From Paenibacillus sp. Soil787 (GTDB lineage Bacteria > Bacillota > Bacilli > Paenibacillales > NBRC-103111), in assembly GCF_001429545.1 (NCBI RefSeq), contig NZ_LMSP01000023.1, positions 130,747-194,746 on the forward strand: DNA of 64,000 nt, read 5' to 3'. Both the position numbers and the translations under genes were made by a program. Below the pieces are notes generated by a model, which saw nothing but the letters and a program-made list of their open reading frames with translations, did no database searches and had not been told where the DNA came from. Below are positions 18,168 through 27,395 of the stretch, one piece after another. Numbering within the stretch: the stretch's first letter is position 1; each line of letters opens with the position of its first letter.

Positions 18168-19308
18168 ATGACAGAGCCCCTTTTTATCGTTTCCAAAGAG
18201 GATTGGTCCTTGCATCGCAAAGGATATCAGGATCAGACCAGGCACCAAGAGAAGGTGAAAGAAGCCATTAAACAGAATCTTCCCGATCTGGTAACCGACG
18301 AAAGTATTGTCATGTCCAATGGGAAACAGGTCGTAAAGGTGCCTATTAAAAGTCTGGACGAATACCGATTCCGCTATAACTTCAGTAAAGGAAAGCATGT
18401 GGGGCAGGGTGACGGGGACTCCCAGGTCGGCGATGTGTTGGGAACAGATCCACAGCCAGCCCAAGCCCCTGGGAAAGGTGAGGGTGCAGGCGATCAAGCC
18501 GGCGAAGATTACTATGAAGCGGAAGTGAGCATGGAGGAACTGCAAGCCATGTTGTTCTCTGAGCTGGAGCTGCCCAATTTGCAGAAAAAAGATAAGCGCA
18601 ATATGACGACGACAGAAGTGATTTTCAACGATATCCGCAAAAAAGGGATTATGTCCAACATCGATAAGAAACGGACCATTCTGGAGAATATGCGGCGTAA
18701 TTCGCGCTCGAACTCCCCTGGGATCCATCATATCAGCCCCGATGACCTTCGTTTCAAAACGTGGGAAGAGATAGAGAAGCCTCACTCGAATGCTCTGATT
18801 ATTGCGATGATGGATACCTCTTGAGAAATATATAGCCCGCAGCTTCTTTTTCTGGATGACCCGCTTCCTGCGCACGAAGTATGAGAATGTCGAGATTGTT
18901 TTTATTGCTCACCATACCGAAGCTAAAGAGGTCACAGAGGAAGAGTTTTTCACCAAAGGAGAAAGCGGAGGTACGATTTGCTCCTCGGCTTACCAAGCAG
19001 CGATTGATATTATCGACAAGCGTTATCCACCGTCACAATTCAATATTTATCCGTTTCATTTCTCTGATGGAGATAATTTGACGTCAGATAACGAACGCTG
19101 TGTGAAGCTCATAACTCAGTTAATGGAGCGCTCCAACATGTTCGGTTACGGAGAAGTCAACCAGTACAATCGCAGCAGTACACTCATGTCCGCTTTCCGC
19201 CATATTCATGATCCTAAATTTCTTCATTATGTCATTCGTGAGAAAGGTGAAGTGTACAAAGCACTGAAAACCTTTTTTACCAAGCAGGAAGGAGTGGCTG
19301 TTCAGTGA
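18168..19308 (+). pseudogene. yhbH: YhbH sporulation protein, broken by a small deletion
   Basis: YhbH (family UPF0229/YeaH, with a von Willebrand A-type domain) is a sporulation-associated protein usually near 390 residues. The gene starts at an ATG preceded by AAGGAGG and reads through 218 residues to MMDTS, then TGA at 18822. The sequence resumes in another frame as [25 protein letters not shown] and continues to 19308. Comparison with the family implies that about 16 bases are missing after GATACCTC at 18820, removing GSMG of the metal-site motif DTSGSMG. The product would be truncated before the VWA domain. The last 4 bases overlap the spoVR start. The missing piece coincides with the end of the 98-bp copy at 9734-9831, so assembly error must be excluded. 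Confidence 0.85.
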
Positions 19309-20735
19309 GTAAAACTGAAATCCAAAAGCTCGAATACGCCATTGATGAAATAACGGAAATTGCGAAAGGCTTTGGACTTGATTTCTTCCCGATGAGGTAT
19401 GAAATCTGCCCCGCCGAAATTATATATACCTTCGGTGCCTATGGAATGCCGACGCGTTACAGTCACTGGAGTTTCGGTAAAAATTTCCACCGCATGAAAA
19501 CACAGTATGATTTTGGCTTGAGCAAAATTTACGAATTGGTCATCAACTCTGACCCCTGCTACGCCTTCTTATTAGATGGGAATTCTCTCATTCAAAATAA
19601 GCTGATTGTCGCACACGTTCTTGCCCACTGTGACTTTTTCAAAAATAACGCCCGTTTCGCAAATACGAACCGCAATATGGTAGAGAGCATGTCCGCTACC
19701 GCCGAACGAATTCGGCAATATGAAATCGAACACGGCATTGACGAAGTCGAGCAATTCATTGACGCCGTGCTAGCGATTCAGGAGCATATTGATCCTGTGC
19801 TGACCCTTTCCTATCGACAAACACGTAAGCGTCAGGAAACCCATAAAGCCTCCACACCAAACACCCGATCTGTAGCAACCTATGGATATGAGGATATTTG
19901 GGATCTAGATGTTAAGAACAAACCTCCTGTACCTGAAAAAGAGGAAAACAAACGCTTTCCACCTCAACCTGAAAAAGATCTATTGCTCTTCATTGAGGAG
20001 AATGCCCCCTACATGGAAGAGTGGCAGCGGGATATTTTGACGATGCTCCGCGATGAAATGCTCTATTTCTGGCCGCAGCTAGAAACGAAAATCATGAACG
20101 AAGGCTGGGCTTCCTACTGGCACCAACGCATACTGCGTGAGCTGGATTTGACTGAAGAGGAGACGATTGAGTACTCCAAGCTCAACTCCTCGGTCGTAGT
20201 TCCATCACGTCATACCTTAAATCCTTATTATCTCGGGCTCAAAATTTATGAAGATATCGAGAAGCACTGGGACAATCCGACAGAGGAAGAAATAAGAAGG
20301 CATGGTCGCAAACCCGGCGATGGTCGGAATAAAATATTTGAGGTTCGCGAATACGAATCGGATACCTCTTTTATCCGGAATTATTTGAATAAACCACTTG
20401 TGGAAGAACTCGATTTATATGTATTTGAAAAGAAAGGCCCAGAGTGGAAAATTACGGATAAAACGTGGGAAAATACTCGGGATCAGCTCATTTATTCCAG
20501 AGTGAATGGTGGTTTCCCCTACATCGTTGTGGAAGATGGCGATTACCAGCGCAGCGGTGAATTGTATTTAAAACACGCTTTCGAAGGGGTAGAACTTGAT
20601 CTCAAGTATGTCGAGCGAACGCTCCCCTACATTTATAAGCTCTGGGGCAAATCTATTCATATGCATACCATCGTCGAGGATAAGCCGGTTTTGTTCACTT
20701 TTGACGGGAAGAAGCATCATCGTCGGTTTTTGTAA
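19305..20735 (+). CDS. spoVR: Stage V sporulation protein R family protein
   Basis: This 476-residue SpoVR-family protein is needed for normal spore cortex formation in Bacillus subtilis; its biochemical activity is unknown. The N-terminus ([31 protein letters not shown]) and the segments THW-like [21 protein letters not shown] and [12 protein letters not shown] are characteristic. Length matches the family. It overlaps the end of yhbH by 4 bases with GGAGTGGCTGTTC before the GTG start (GTG AGT AAA at 19305), indicating coupling. YhbH, SpoVR and the kinase PrkA commonly travel together; here prkA is at 56.7 kb. Confidence 0.92.
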   Translation: MSKTEIQKLEYAIDEITEIAKGFGLDFFPMRYEICPAEIIYTFGAYGMPTRYSHWSFGKNFHRMKTQYDFGLSKIYELVINSDPCYAFLLDGNSLIQNKLIVAHVLAHCDFFKNNARFANTNRNMVESMSATAERIRQYEIEHGIDEVEQFIDAVLAIQEHIDPVLTLSYRQTRKRQETHKASTPNTRSVATYGYEDIWDLDVKNKPPVPEKEENKRFPPQPEKDLLLFIEENAPYMEEWQRDILTMLRDEMLYFWPQLETKIMNEGWASYWHQRILRELDLTEEETIEYSKLNSSVVVPSRHTLNPYYLGLKIYEDIEKHWDNPTEEEIRRHGRKPGDGRNKIFEVREYESDTSFIRNYLNKPLVEELDLYVFEKKGPEWKITDKTWENTRDQLIYSRVNGGFPYIVVEDGDYQRSGELYLKHAFEGVELDLKYVERTLPYIYKLWGKSIHMHTIVEDKPVLFTFDGKKHHRRFL

Positions 20736-20783
20736 AATAGGAAAGTTCTATACACCCCTTTACCCAATAAACTTCAGTGTAAA

Positions 20784-20820
20784 AAAAAAACCGGTCGAGA
20801 GCGCATCTCACCGGTTTTTT
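20784..20820. terminator. Bidirectional terminator between spoVR and the Uma2 gene
   Basis: AAAAACCGGT and ACCGGTTTTT arms, extended by GAGA/TCTC, form a hairpin with an A-run on one side and a T-run on the other. It lies between two convergent genes. Confidence 0.85.
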
Positions 20821-20828
20821 TGCTCTAA

Positions 20829-21395
20829 TTATTCCAGACTGAACAGCCTGTTCATGGGCACTTGTAAATCTTTAAATGTGATGGATTGGATCGTTTCCTG
20901 CTCCGTATACAGATGACGTACTTGATAACTGCCATCCTGCAGCGAATACACGTGAACCGTTCGGTTTCCTGGATCGACAATCCAATATTCCTGTACCCCA
21001 TACTTCTGATATAAATTGAACTTCTCATTAAAGTCCTTTAACGCGGTGGATGGGGATAGCACTTCAATGATTACAGTTGGAGCACCCTGACAGCCATTTT
21101 TTGAGATCTGATCCTTTGAGCAAACAACCGAGAGGTCGGGCTGTGTAACATGATCGGGTGACTCATATTCTTCACTTTCGCTGAAAAATACATCAAATGG
21201 AGCCACGAACACAAAGCAACTCCGATTCTGAAAGAATGTCCGCAGGGCGAAATGAAGCTCTCCTACAATAAATTGATGTAATGAGGTTGGAGCTGGCGAC
21301 ATATTATAGGCTTTGCCATCAATTAACTCCCACGTTCCGTCCCATGTCAGCCAATCTTGATAGGTGTTAATTTTCTTCTCATCCGGATTTGACAT
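20829..21395 (-). CDS. Uma2 family (DUF820) endonuclease-fold protein
   Basis: The 188-residue protein starts at the ATG at 21395 (MSNPDEKK) with AAGGAGG 9 bases before. It shows the Uma2/DUF820 pattern: WELIDGKAYNMSPAPTSLHQ, VFVAPFDVFF, QPDLSVVC, GAPTVIIEVLSPSTALKDFNEKF, YQKYGVQEYWIVDPGN. This is a PD-(D/E)XK-like fold in which QPDLSVV and the VIIEVLSPS segment supply the acidic active-site positions. Such genes are abundant in cyanobacteria and Paenibacillaceae and are of uncertain function. It stands alone, convergent with spoVR. Confidence 0.88.
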   Translation of the reverse strand: MSNPDEKKINTYQDWLTWDGTWELIDGKAYNMSPAPTSLHQFIVGELHFALRTFFQNRSCFVFVAPFDVFFSESEEYESPDHVTQPDLSVVCSKDQISKNGCQGAPTVIIEVLSPSTALKDFNEKFNLYQKYGVQEYWIVDPGNRTVHVYSLQDGSYQVRHLYTEQETIQSITFKDLQVPMNRLFSLE

Positions 21396-21445
21396 GATGT
21401 TCAACCTCCTTCTGATTATGCGTATGACACTTTACTAAGTGTACC

Positions 21446-21625
21446 ATGTTCAAACAAGTCGTTGCTAACTTTTACTCGTTTATTAAGATCAGTATTACCA
21501 GAATAATAGCAGTTGTTTCACATCCCCACAATATTCTGTACAAAGAGGCAAAATCCGAGTTAGATAGAGCTAAACATCAACTGCAGTTGGTAGAAGAACA
21601 CTCTATACACGCTCGACAGAACTAG
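21446..21625 (+). CDS. Possible small ORF, 59 residues
   Basis: An ATG at 21446 opens 59 residues beginning MFKQVVANFYSFIKISITRI and ending with a charged helical part (KEAKSELDRAKHQLQLVEE). No ribosome binding site is visible. It may be a small membrane-plus-coil peptide, a gene fragment, or chance. I recognise no family. Confidence 0.25.
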   Translation: MFKQVVANFYSFIKISITRIIAVVSHPHNILYKEAKSELDRAKHQLQLVEEHSIHARQN

Positions 21626-21718
21626 TGCTATTCCGACAACGATAATCGACGGACTTATTAGTTAATAGATGATATTCTTAACTCTCAGTTGTTTATATTT
21701 TTTTTGATAGGAGATGAG

Positions 21719-21937
21719 TTGAAGTTGAGAATGAATATTTTATTTAACAAAACACCGATTTCTGTCAATTTCGTTGGGACGGACCACAAATTAATTCCCT
21801 CTCTGATCAACGCTCTTCGTTATAACAAGTTTACAACGATGAACCTTGCTCAACCGTTAGAGCACGTTGATTTATTTAGTTCGGAAGCCATTTTATATGC
21901 CAAAGATGGGAATAAAGCAAGAATCCCTATTTTTTAA
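21719..21937 (+). CDS. Small hypothetical protein
   Basis: A TTG at 21719 follows TAGGAGATGAG, and an ATG follows 12 bases later (21731). The short product reads MNILFNKTPISVNFVGTDHK and continues for about 70 residues. It is followed by a terminator at 22003. No family is recognised. It could be a small real gene or a remnant. Confidence 0.35.
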   Translation: MKLRMNILFNKTPISVNFVGTDHKLIPSLINALRYNKFTTMNLAQPLEHVDLFSSEAILYAKDGNKARIPIF

Positions 21938-22002
21938 TTACATAATTGTTACATACACATAAAGCTCTGACCCAAAGTAGATAACTTAGGGGCATAGAAA
22001 AC

Positions 22003-22045
22003 AAAAAAAATGAGGTGGCAAGAATCTTGCCATCTCATTTTTTTT
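22003..22045. terminator. Strong bidirectional hairpin
   Basis: AAAAAAATGAGGTGGCAAG pairs with CTTGCCATCTCATTTTTTT around a 3-base loop. A near copy starts repeat family C at 51418. It closes the 21.7-kb small ORF region. Confidence 0.8.
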
Positions 22046-22290
22046 GCTTTCCTTCGATGACATGGAAAGCCACCCGACCTCTATCTCGCGGAACGTAGAA
22101 GCGTTAATTCATGAAATCTGCGCATAAAATCGACTAAGAGGAACGAGAGGGCACTATTTGATCAAAAGGAACGATCCGGAAGCAAAAAACAGTGAAATAG
22201 CGCCTCCTCGTTCCTCTTCCTCATCATTTCGGGTGTTTTTCAACCAAATAACGCCTCTACGTTCCCTCGATAAGTTCTGGTTACCAAAGC
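22046..22290. repeat. Dispersed repeat family C, copy 1
   Basis: This noncoding stretch alternates GGAACG/CGTTCC words with short A/T-rich text: CGGAACGTAGAAGCG, TATTTGATCAAAAGGA, GTTCCTCTTCCTCAT and CGTTCC...GGTTACCA. The same words occur in the same order at 51461-51745, again directly after a similar hairpin. A looser relative is at 31198-31405. A minus-strand open frame over 22240-22440 uses part of this repeat and is not believed to be a gene. Nothing else is seen up to 22408. Confidence 0.75.
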
Positions 22291-22408
22291 AAAGCAAACC
22301 ATAGCACATAAAAATAATGGGTAAAGAGTCATAACATCCAAAAACGCCTTTTGTGGCGCAGCCTCTTCTAAACTAGCAACAGCTGCGGCAGCGGTCATCC
22401 CAATATGT

Positions 22409-23137
22409 CTACGCTTTATCGTGCAGTTTAATAACGGCACGAATCGCCGTCATAATTTCACGTTCAACCGCTTGAGCAACAACATCCGTATGCGGGTTGT
22501 AGACTTCTCTCAAATCAGCATCGGCGTAACCGTCCAGCGCAACAATCGCTCCCGCACGAACGCCACGCAATGAAGCAATTACATAGAGCGCTGCGATTTC
22601 CATCTCAACGGCAAGAGCGCCGGCTTGCTTGTACTTGCGGTGCGGAAATTCCTCGACACCTTGGAAGAAGGCATCCAAGGTAACGGTAATCCCTTTGCGC
22701 ACAAGACCATCCGTCTCTGCTGCCGCTTCGTACAACGCCTGCACGACATCCAAGTCAGCAACTGCTGGGAAGCCATGCGGAACGAGCTGGCGGGTTAAGC
22801 CCTCTTCCCTCACAGCTGCCGTACTAACGACTAAGCTGCCTGGCGGCACATCAACCGAATAGGAGCCTGCTGTGCCAACGCGAATCAGTGTCTTGACGCC
22901 GCCTTTGATCAGTTCCTCGAAGCAAACGGCCGCACCCGGCGAGCCAACACCATGGCTTACAACCGTAATCGGAACGCCTTGGAATTCACCGACAAACGTG
23001 CGGTATTCACGGCTGAAGGCTAGTTCCCTACTATGATCAAGCTTGCTGGCTATGACTTCCGCGCGAAAGGGGTCACCGCATACGATCGCATAGGGTGATA
23101 AATCCTCTGATTGAACCTGTAGAATTGGCAATAGCAT
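22409..23137 (-). CDS. Nucleoside phosphorylase (uridine phosphorylase-like)
   Basis: This 242-residue enzyme of the PNP/UDP phosphorylase family 1 would split nucleosides with phosphate into base and pentose-1-phosphate in the cytoplasm. Motifs seen are YAIVCGDPFRAEVIA (phosphate loop), VVSHGVGSPGAAVCFEELI, RVGTAGSY and AVEMEIAALYVIA (ribose-binding Glu-Met-Glu). I chose the ATG at 23137, one base past the preceding gene's stop, with AGAAGGAG upstream; the frame extends further only through the upstream gene. It is the last gene of a transcription unit with a nucleoside importer, so it likely processes imported nucleosides. Uridine versus purine specificity cannot be settled by eye. Confidence 0.82.
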   Translation of the reverse strand: MLLPILQVQSEDLSPYAIVCGDPFRAEVIASKLDHSRELAFSREYRTFVGEFQGVPITVVSHGVGSPGAAVCFEELIKGGVKTLIRVGTAGSYSVDVPPGSLVVSTAAVREEGLTRQLVPHGFPAVADLDVVQALYEAAAETDGLVRKGITVTLDAFFQGVEEFPHRKYKQAGALAVEMEIAALYVIASLRGVRAGAIVALDGYADADLREVYNPHTDVVAQAVEREIMTAIRAVIKLHDKA

Positions 23138-23138
23138 G

Positions 23139-23810
23139 TCAATCAAACTCCTTCTTTTCCCATTCATCTTCTGGAATCGAAATCGCTTCCCCAGAGAAGC
23201 GCTGCTCTTGGAATGGATCGGCCACATTATGGAAGCCGTTCTGTTCCCAAAAGCCTTCACGGTCAGCTGTCATAAATTCGACGCCTCGAATCCATTTCGG
23301 ACTTTTCCAAAAATACAGATGAGGCACAATCAACCGTAGAGGCCAACCATGTTTAGGCGTCAGCGGCTTCCCATCATATTTCAAAGCCAACAATACGTGA
23401 TCGCCCATCAGATCCTCGAGCGGAACGTTCGTTTCGTAATCGTTGTCAGCATGCAGCATGACGAACTTGCCTTGCGGCTTAATTTCCAGCAGGCGAAGAA
23501 AATCGCGAAATAGAATTCCTTCCCAGGCCGTGTCAAGCTTAGACCAACGGGTAACGCAGTGAATATCGCAGAGGACTTGCGTTTGAGGCATCGCCAGCAA
23601 TTGTTCGTAAGTGACAATTTTGTCCTCTCCGACCTCGCCGAACACTCGCAATGTCCACTCCGACATGTCGTATTCCGGTACTTCTCCTTCATGCAAAATC
23701 GGAAACCGGTCAGTCAAAACCTGTCCCGGCGGAACTCGGTCTGACAAGGAGGCACCTACGGAGGGAACCTTCATTTTTCTGATTCGATCAGCTTTGTTGT
23801 CTTTTGCCAT
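23139..23810 (-). CDS. yuiH: Sulfite oxidase-like molybdopterin oxidoreductase (YuiH-like)
   Basis: The 223-residue protein belongs to the oxidoreductase molybdopterin-binding (SUOX) fold, as in B. subtilis YuiH. Cys85 in CDIHCVTRWSKLD is the expected molybdenum ligand, followed by WEGILFRDFL, KHGWPLRLIVPHLYFWKSPKW and IRGVEFM. There is no Tat or Sec signal and no dimerisation domain, so it is a short, probably cytoplasmic form. Its substrate is unknown. It sits between nucleoside transporter genes and a nucleoside phosphorylase, and whether that neighbourhood is functional is unclear. Start ATG at 23810 with AAAAGGAG upstream. Confidence 0.85.
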   Translation of the reverse strand: MAKDNKADRIRKMKVPSVGASLSDRVPPGQVLTDRFPILHEGEVPEYDMSEWTLRVFGEVGEDKIVTYEQLLAMPQTQVLCDIHCVTRWSKLDTAWEGILFRDFLRLLEIKPQGKFVMLHADNDYETNVPLEDLMGDHVLLALKYDGKPLTPKHGWPLRLIVPHLYFWKSPKWIRGVEFMTADREGFWEQNGFHNVADPFQEQRFSGEAISIPEDEWEKKEFD

Positions 23811-23834
23811 CTGTCATTATCTCCTTTTAGCAGC

Positions 23835-24758
23835 CTAGCGCGAGCTTCCGTTAGCTTTCTGAGCATCTGCCATATAACTGCTCTTTCTAAAAAAGAGCAT
23901 CGCCAGCAGCGTCACAATATAAGGAAGCATTTGTGTGAAATGAGTCGGCAGCGAGAAGCCCTGCAGCCTGATGCTGAATGCATCCATCAGTCCGAACAGG
24001 AGGCTTGATGCCATGACGCCAAGCGGATTGGCTTGTCCTAACATCGTTGCGACCAGCGCGATAAAGCCTCTGCCCGCCGTCATGCCTTCGGTAAACATCG
24101 TGACTTGACCGAGTGACAGTTGAGCGCCTGCCAATCCGCAAAGCAAGCCGCAAATTAACACGGCCAGATACTGCATACGGTTCACTTTAATGCCTATGCT
24201 TTTCGCTGCAACTGGGTTCTCACCCACAGCCAGCAAGCGGAAGCCAAGGACTGATTTAAACAAAAAGTACTGCAGGCCGAGCACCAGTACAAAGGCCAAG
24301 TAAACAAGCGGGGAATGGCCCGAAATAATACCGCCAATGACAGGAATATCTTGCACAAAAGGAATGTTCCACTTCGGCAGTCCCACCATATTCTTATCGT
24401 AGAAGGCGCCTTTAACGTGGAAAATGGCTTTTAAGCAGAACGCTGTTAAGCCCAACGCCAGAAAATTAAATGAAATACCAACGATGATCACGTTCGCTTG
24501 CAAATGGATGCTAATATAAGCAAATGCGAGTGAAAAAACAATCGTCACCGCAATCGCAATTAAGACAGCTAGATACACATTGCCGGAATAATGGTTGCCT
24601 ACAATAGCAGAGAACGCGCCTACAAGCACGAAGCCTTCCAAACCAACATTGAATAACCCTACTCTTGAGCAAATTGCACCGCCGAGCGCAGCGAGGAGAA
24701 TCGGAGCAACCATCCGAATCATAGAGTTAAATAACGAAACATCAAGAAGATGCTGCAC
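23835..24758 (-). CDS. nupQ: Nucleoside ABC transporter, second permease (NupQ-like)
   Basis: This 307-residue membrane protein has about eight or nine hydrophobic segments and the family segments ALGGAICSRVGLFNVGLEGF and ATMLGQANPLGVMASSLLFG. It resembles B. subtilis NupQ (YufQ). The start is a GTG at 24758 behind AGGAGGAGG, overlapping the nupP stop by 17 bases. With NupP it forms the channel of a BMP-type nucleoside importer. Confidence 0.83.
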   Translation of the reverse strand: MQHLLDVSLFNSMIRMVAPILLAALGGAICSRVGLFNVGLEGFVLVGAFSAIVGNHYSGNVYLAVLIAIAVTIVFSLAFAYISIHLQANVIIVGISFNFLALGLTAFCLKAIFHVKGAFYDKNMVGLPKWNIPFVQDIPVIGGIISGHSPLVYLAFVLVLGLQYFLFKSVLGFRLLAVGENPVAAKSIGIKVNRMQYLAVLICGLLCGLAGAQLSLGQVTMFTEGMTAGRGFIALVATMLGQANPLGVMASSLLFGLMDAFSIRLQGFSLPTHFTQMLPYIVTLLAMLFFRKSSYMADAQKANGSSR

Positions 24759-25809
24759 CGCTTCCTCCTCCTTTCTTGCGTTTCCATAGGGTATAACTGA
24801 ACTTAGCCGTGACGAACAAGATCAAGAGAGACTGAATGACACTCGATATTTCGAGGGGGATACTCGTGTTTCGTTCAACACCCATACCGCCAGTCTGCAG
24901 GGCGGCCAGAAGGACTGCGGCAATAGTCGTACCGAGCGGATGCGCGCCAGAAAGCAGCGTAGCCATAATGCCAGACCAAGCGAAGCCCGGATTCGTTATC
25001 ATGCCGTCCGTATAACGATACTGCATGCCGAGTACTTCAACTGCGCCTGCAAGACCAGCAAAACCACCACTCGCGAACATGCTGGCGAGCATTAATTTCC
25101 CGCGGTTTACGCCTCCATAAGCGGCAAACAATGGATTGTAGCCAAGCATGCGGATTTCGTAACCGGCAGCACTGTATTTCATAAACAAAAATAGGAGAAC
25201 CGCAAAAACTATGGCGATGATGAAGCCCGCATGCATACTCATCCCTTGGAAAAGCTTGGGCAGCCATATGCTTTTATCAACCATCATCGTTTGTGCGAGT
25301 GCAGCTGAACCTGTTTTATCCTTGAGCGGATAGGCAACCAAATAGCCTGCAAACAAAGCTGCAATATAATTGAGCAAGAGTGTGGTGACAATCAAATTCA
25401 TTTTAAATCGCGCATCAAGCCAGCCAGCTAAGGCTGACCATATGCCGCCGACTGCAATACCGCCTAGCAGCGCGGCACATAATTTAAATAATGGAGGTCC
25501 GGGAAAATAGAGCGCAATCATCGCGCTTGTTAAAGCACCAAGTATCATTTGACCTTCAGAACCCATGTTGAAAAATCCGGCGCGGAAGGCTATTGAAACA
25601 CCTAATCCAACTAATATAAGCGGTGTCGCTCGCGTCAATGTATTGGTAAAAAAGTAAAAATTGCCGAAAGCACCTTTCCACATTTGTGCATATGTGTCCG
25701 AAATGGAGCCGCCAATTAAAACGATGGCAATGGCTCCGCCCAGTAAACCGATACATACCGCAATAAGCGGCTGCAGCAGCGCACCAATGTTTCCTTTCCA
25801 ATTAAGCAT
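24742..25809 (-). CDS. nupP: Nucleoside ABC transporter, first permease (NupP-like)
   Basis: The 355-residue membrane protein has repeated hydrophobic segments and the family signatures RAGFFNMGSEGQMILGAL and ATLLSGAHPLGTTIAA. It resembles NupP (YufP). The ATG at 25809 overlaps the ATPase gene stop by 8 bases and has GGAGG upstream. It pairs with NupQ. Confidence 0.84.
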   Translation of the reverse strand: MLNWKGNIGALLQPLIAVCIGLLGGAIAIVLIGGSISDTYAQMWKGAFGNFYFFTNTLTRATPLILVGLGVSIAFRAGFFNMGSEGQMILGALTSAMIALYFPGPPLFKLCAALLGGIAVGGIWSALAGWLDARFKMNLIVTTLLLNYIAALFAGYLVAYPLKDKTGSAALAQTMMVDKSIWLPKLFQGMSMHAGFIIAIVFAVLLFLFMKYSAAGYEIRMLGYNPLFAAYGGVNRGKLMLASMFASGGFAGLAGAVEVLGMQYRYTDGMITNPGFAWSGIMATLLSGAHPLGTTIAAVLLAALQTGGMGVERNTSIPLEISSVIQSLLILFVTAKFSYTLWKRKKGGGSGAASS

Positions 25810-27301
25810 GGGAATGACCTCCTGCCATCAACAGACTGATTTGCTCCTCAGTCGCGTGCTGCGCTGACAGTTCTCCCGCAATTCGCCCTTCATACATCAC
25901 GATAATGCGATCAGAAAGCTTCAGAATCTCTGTCAATTCCGAAGATACCAACAGAATCGCTCCCTGTTCATCACGTTTTTTCAACAGTTCATCGTGGATC
26001 ACTTCCATTGCTCCAACATCAACGCCACGTGTGGGTTCAGCTGCGATAAGGAACGGTTGTTTTTGGGCAATTTCTCTGGCTACAATCAGTTTCTGAAGGT
26101 TGCCGCCAGACAGAAATTTGACTTTCGTATCCTGGGAACCCGTTTTTATCTGGAATTGCTGGATGAAGCCATTAACCATATTTCGCAGCGACTTGCCTTG
26201 CAAAAATCCTTTACGCCGATGCGTTCTGTGATGTCCCATTGTACCGTTTTCAAGTACGCTGCCTTCCTTGGCAGCCCCCCATTGGTAACGATCCTCAGGA
26301 ATATGCGAAAGCCCGCTTTCTCTGATCTCACGGACCAAACGACCTGTAATATCCTTGTCCATCAAACGAATGTGACCTTGATCAATCGGCTGAAGTCCTG
26401 TAATGCTTTGAATCAGCTCAGACTGTCCGTTACCGGAAATACCAGCGACGCCTAAGATCTCCCCAGCCTTCACTTCAAGACTGACACGATCCAAAACGGG
26501 CTTTCCTTTCTTGCCTTGTATGGTAATCTCCTTCACTTCGAGGACCGTTTCACCAAGTCTTGCGGCACTTTTGCTCGTTTGCACCAGGTCTCTACCTACC
26601 ATTAATCTAGAAAGTTCTTCTGCATTCGTTGCCGAAGTATCTAAAGTCCCTCTGATTTTACCGTCACGAAGCACCGTAACTCGGTCCGCAACTTCCATGA
26701 CCTCATGTAACTTGTGCGTGATGACAATGAAGCTTTTACCCTGGCTCGCCAAGCTCTTCATAATAACAAGCAGTTCCTTCGCTTCCAGCGGTGTCAAAAC
26801 GCCAGTAGGCTCGTCCAAAATAATGATATCCGCACCTTGATAGAGCACCTTCAAAATCTCAACACGCTGTTGCAATCCTAGCGGAAGGTCAGCGACTTTC
26901 CTCATTGGATCGATGGGTAGTCGGTACTTGTCACACAATGCGTTAACTTGATGCACAGCTTTCTTTCGGTCGAACTTCACGCCGACTTGCGGTTCATTGC
27001 CGATGACAATATTTTCAGCCACTGTAAAAGATGGAAACAGCATGAAATGCTGATGCACCATGCCGATGCCATGACGAATCGCATCCGTAGGATTCACGAA
27101 TTGGATTTTTCTTCCTCTTAAAACAATCATTCCCGACGTTGGCTGCTCCATGCCGTAAAGGATGCGCATCAGGGTTGTTTTACCTGCCCCATTCTCGCCG
27201 ACAAGCGCATGGATTTCACCTTCACGCAGCGAAAAATCTACGTTGGAGTTGGCTGTCAAACTTCCATAAGTTTTGGTAATTCGGTTCATTTGAAGCAGCA
27301 T
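25802..27301 (-). CDS. nupO: Nucleoside ABC transporter, tandem ATPase (NupO-like)
   Basis: This 499-residue double ATPase has a first domain with Walker A GENGAGKTT, LGLQQRVEILK and IILDEPTGVLTP. The second has SGNGQSE in the degenerate Walker A position, signature LSGGNLQK and AAEPTRGVDVG. This is the architecture of NupO (YufO) and related BMP-linked importers. It follows a hairpin in the gap after the binding-protein gene and overlaps nupP. Confidence 0.86.
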   Translation of the reverse strand: MLLQMNRITKTYGSLTANSNVDFSLREGEIHALVGENGAGKTTLMRILYGMEQPTSGMIVLRGRKIQFVNPTDAIRHGIGMVHQHFMLFPSFTVAENIVIGNEPQVGVKFDRKKAVHQVNALCDKYRLPIDPMRKVADLPLGLQQRVEILKVLYQGADIIILDEPTGVLTPLEAKELLVIMKSLASQGKSFIVITHKLHEVMEVADRVTVLRDGKIRGTLDTSATNAEELSRLMVGRDLVQTSKSAARLGETVLEVKEITIQGKKGKPVLDRVSLEVKAGEILGVAGISGNGQSELIQSITGLQPIDQGHIRLMDKDITGRLVREIRESGLSHIPEDRYQWGAAKEGSVLENGTMGHHRTHRRKGFLQGKSLRNMVNGFIQQFQIKTGSQDTKVKFLSGGNLQKLIVAREIAQKQPFLIAAEPTRGVDVGAMEVIHDELLKKRDEQGAILLVSSELTEILKLSDRIIVMYEGRIAGELSAQHATEEQISLLMAGGHSHA

Positions 27302-27332
27302 AACGGGTTTCGCACTCCTTTCCTAGAAATGC

Positions 27333-27364
27333 GGAAACTGCCTACGTCGCCGTAAACAGTTTCC
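27333..27364 (-). promoter_or_regulatory. Intercistronic hairpin between nupN and nupO
   Basis: GGAAACTGTTTACG pairs with CGTAGGCAGTTTCC (with two G-T pairs) around GCGA, giving a 14-bp stem with a tetraloop. No T-run follows, so it more likely protects the 3' end of the binding-protein message than terminates. The xylF-xylG junction has an analogous hairpin. Confidence 0.75.
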
Positions 27365-27395
27365 AGGGTTATATGATGTTTGTAAGGACTTACTA

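Noticed and set aside
22240-22440. 66-residue minus-strand frame ending in EALFG
   Set aside because: It lies in repeat family C and overlaps the phosphorylase end. It has no ribosome site and no recognisable protein pattern.
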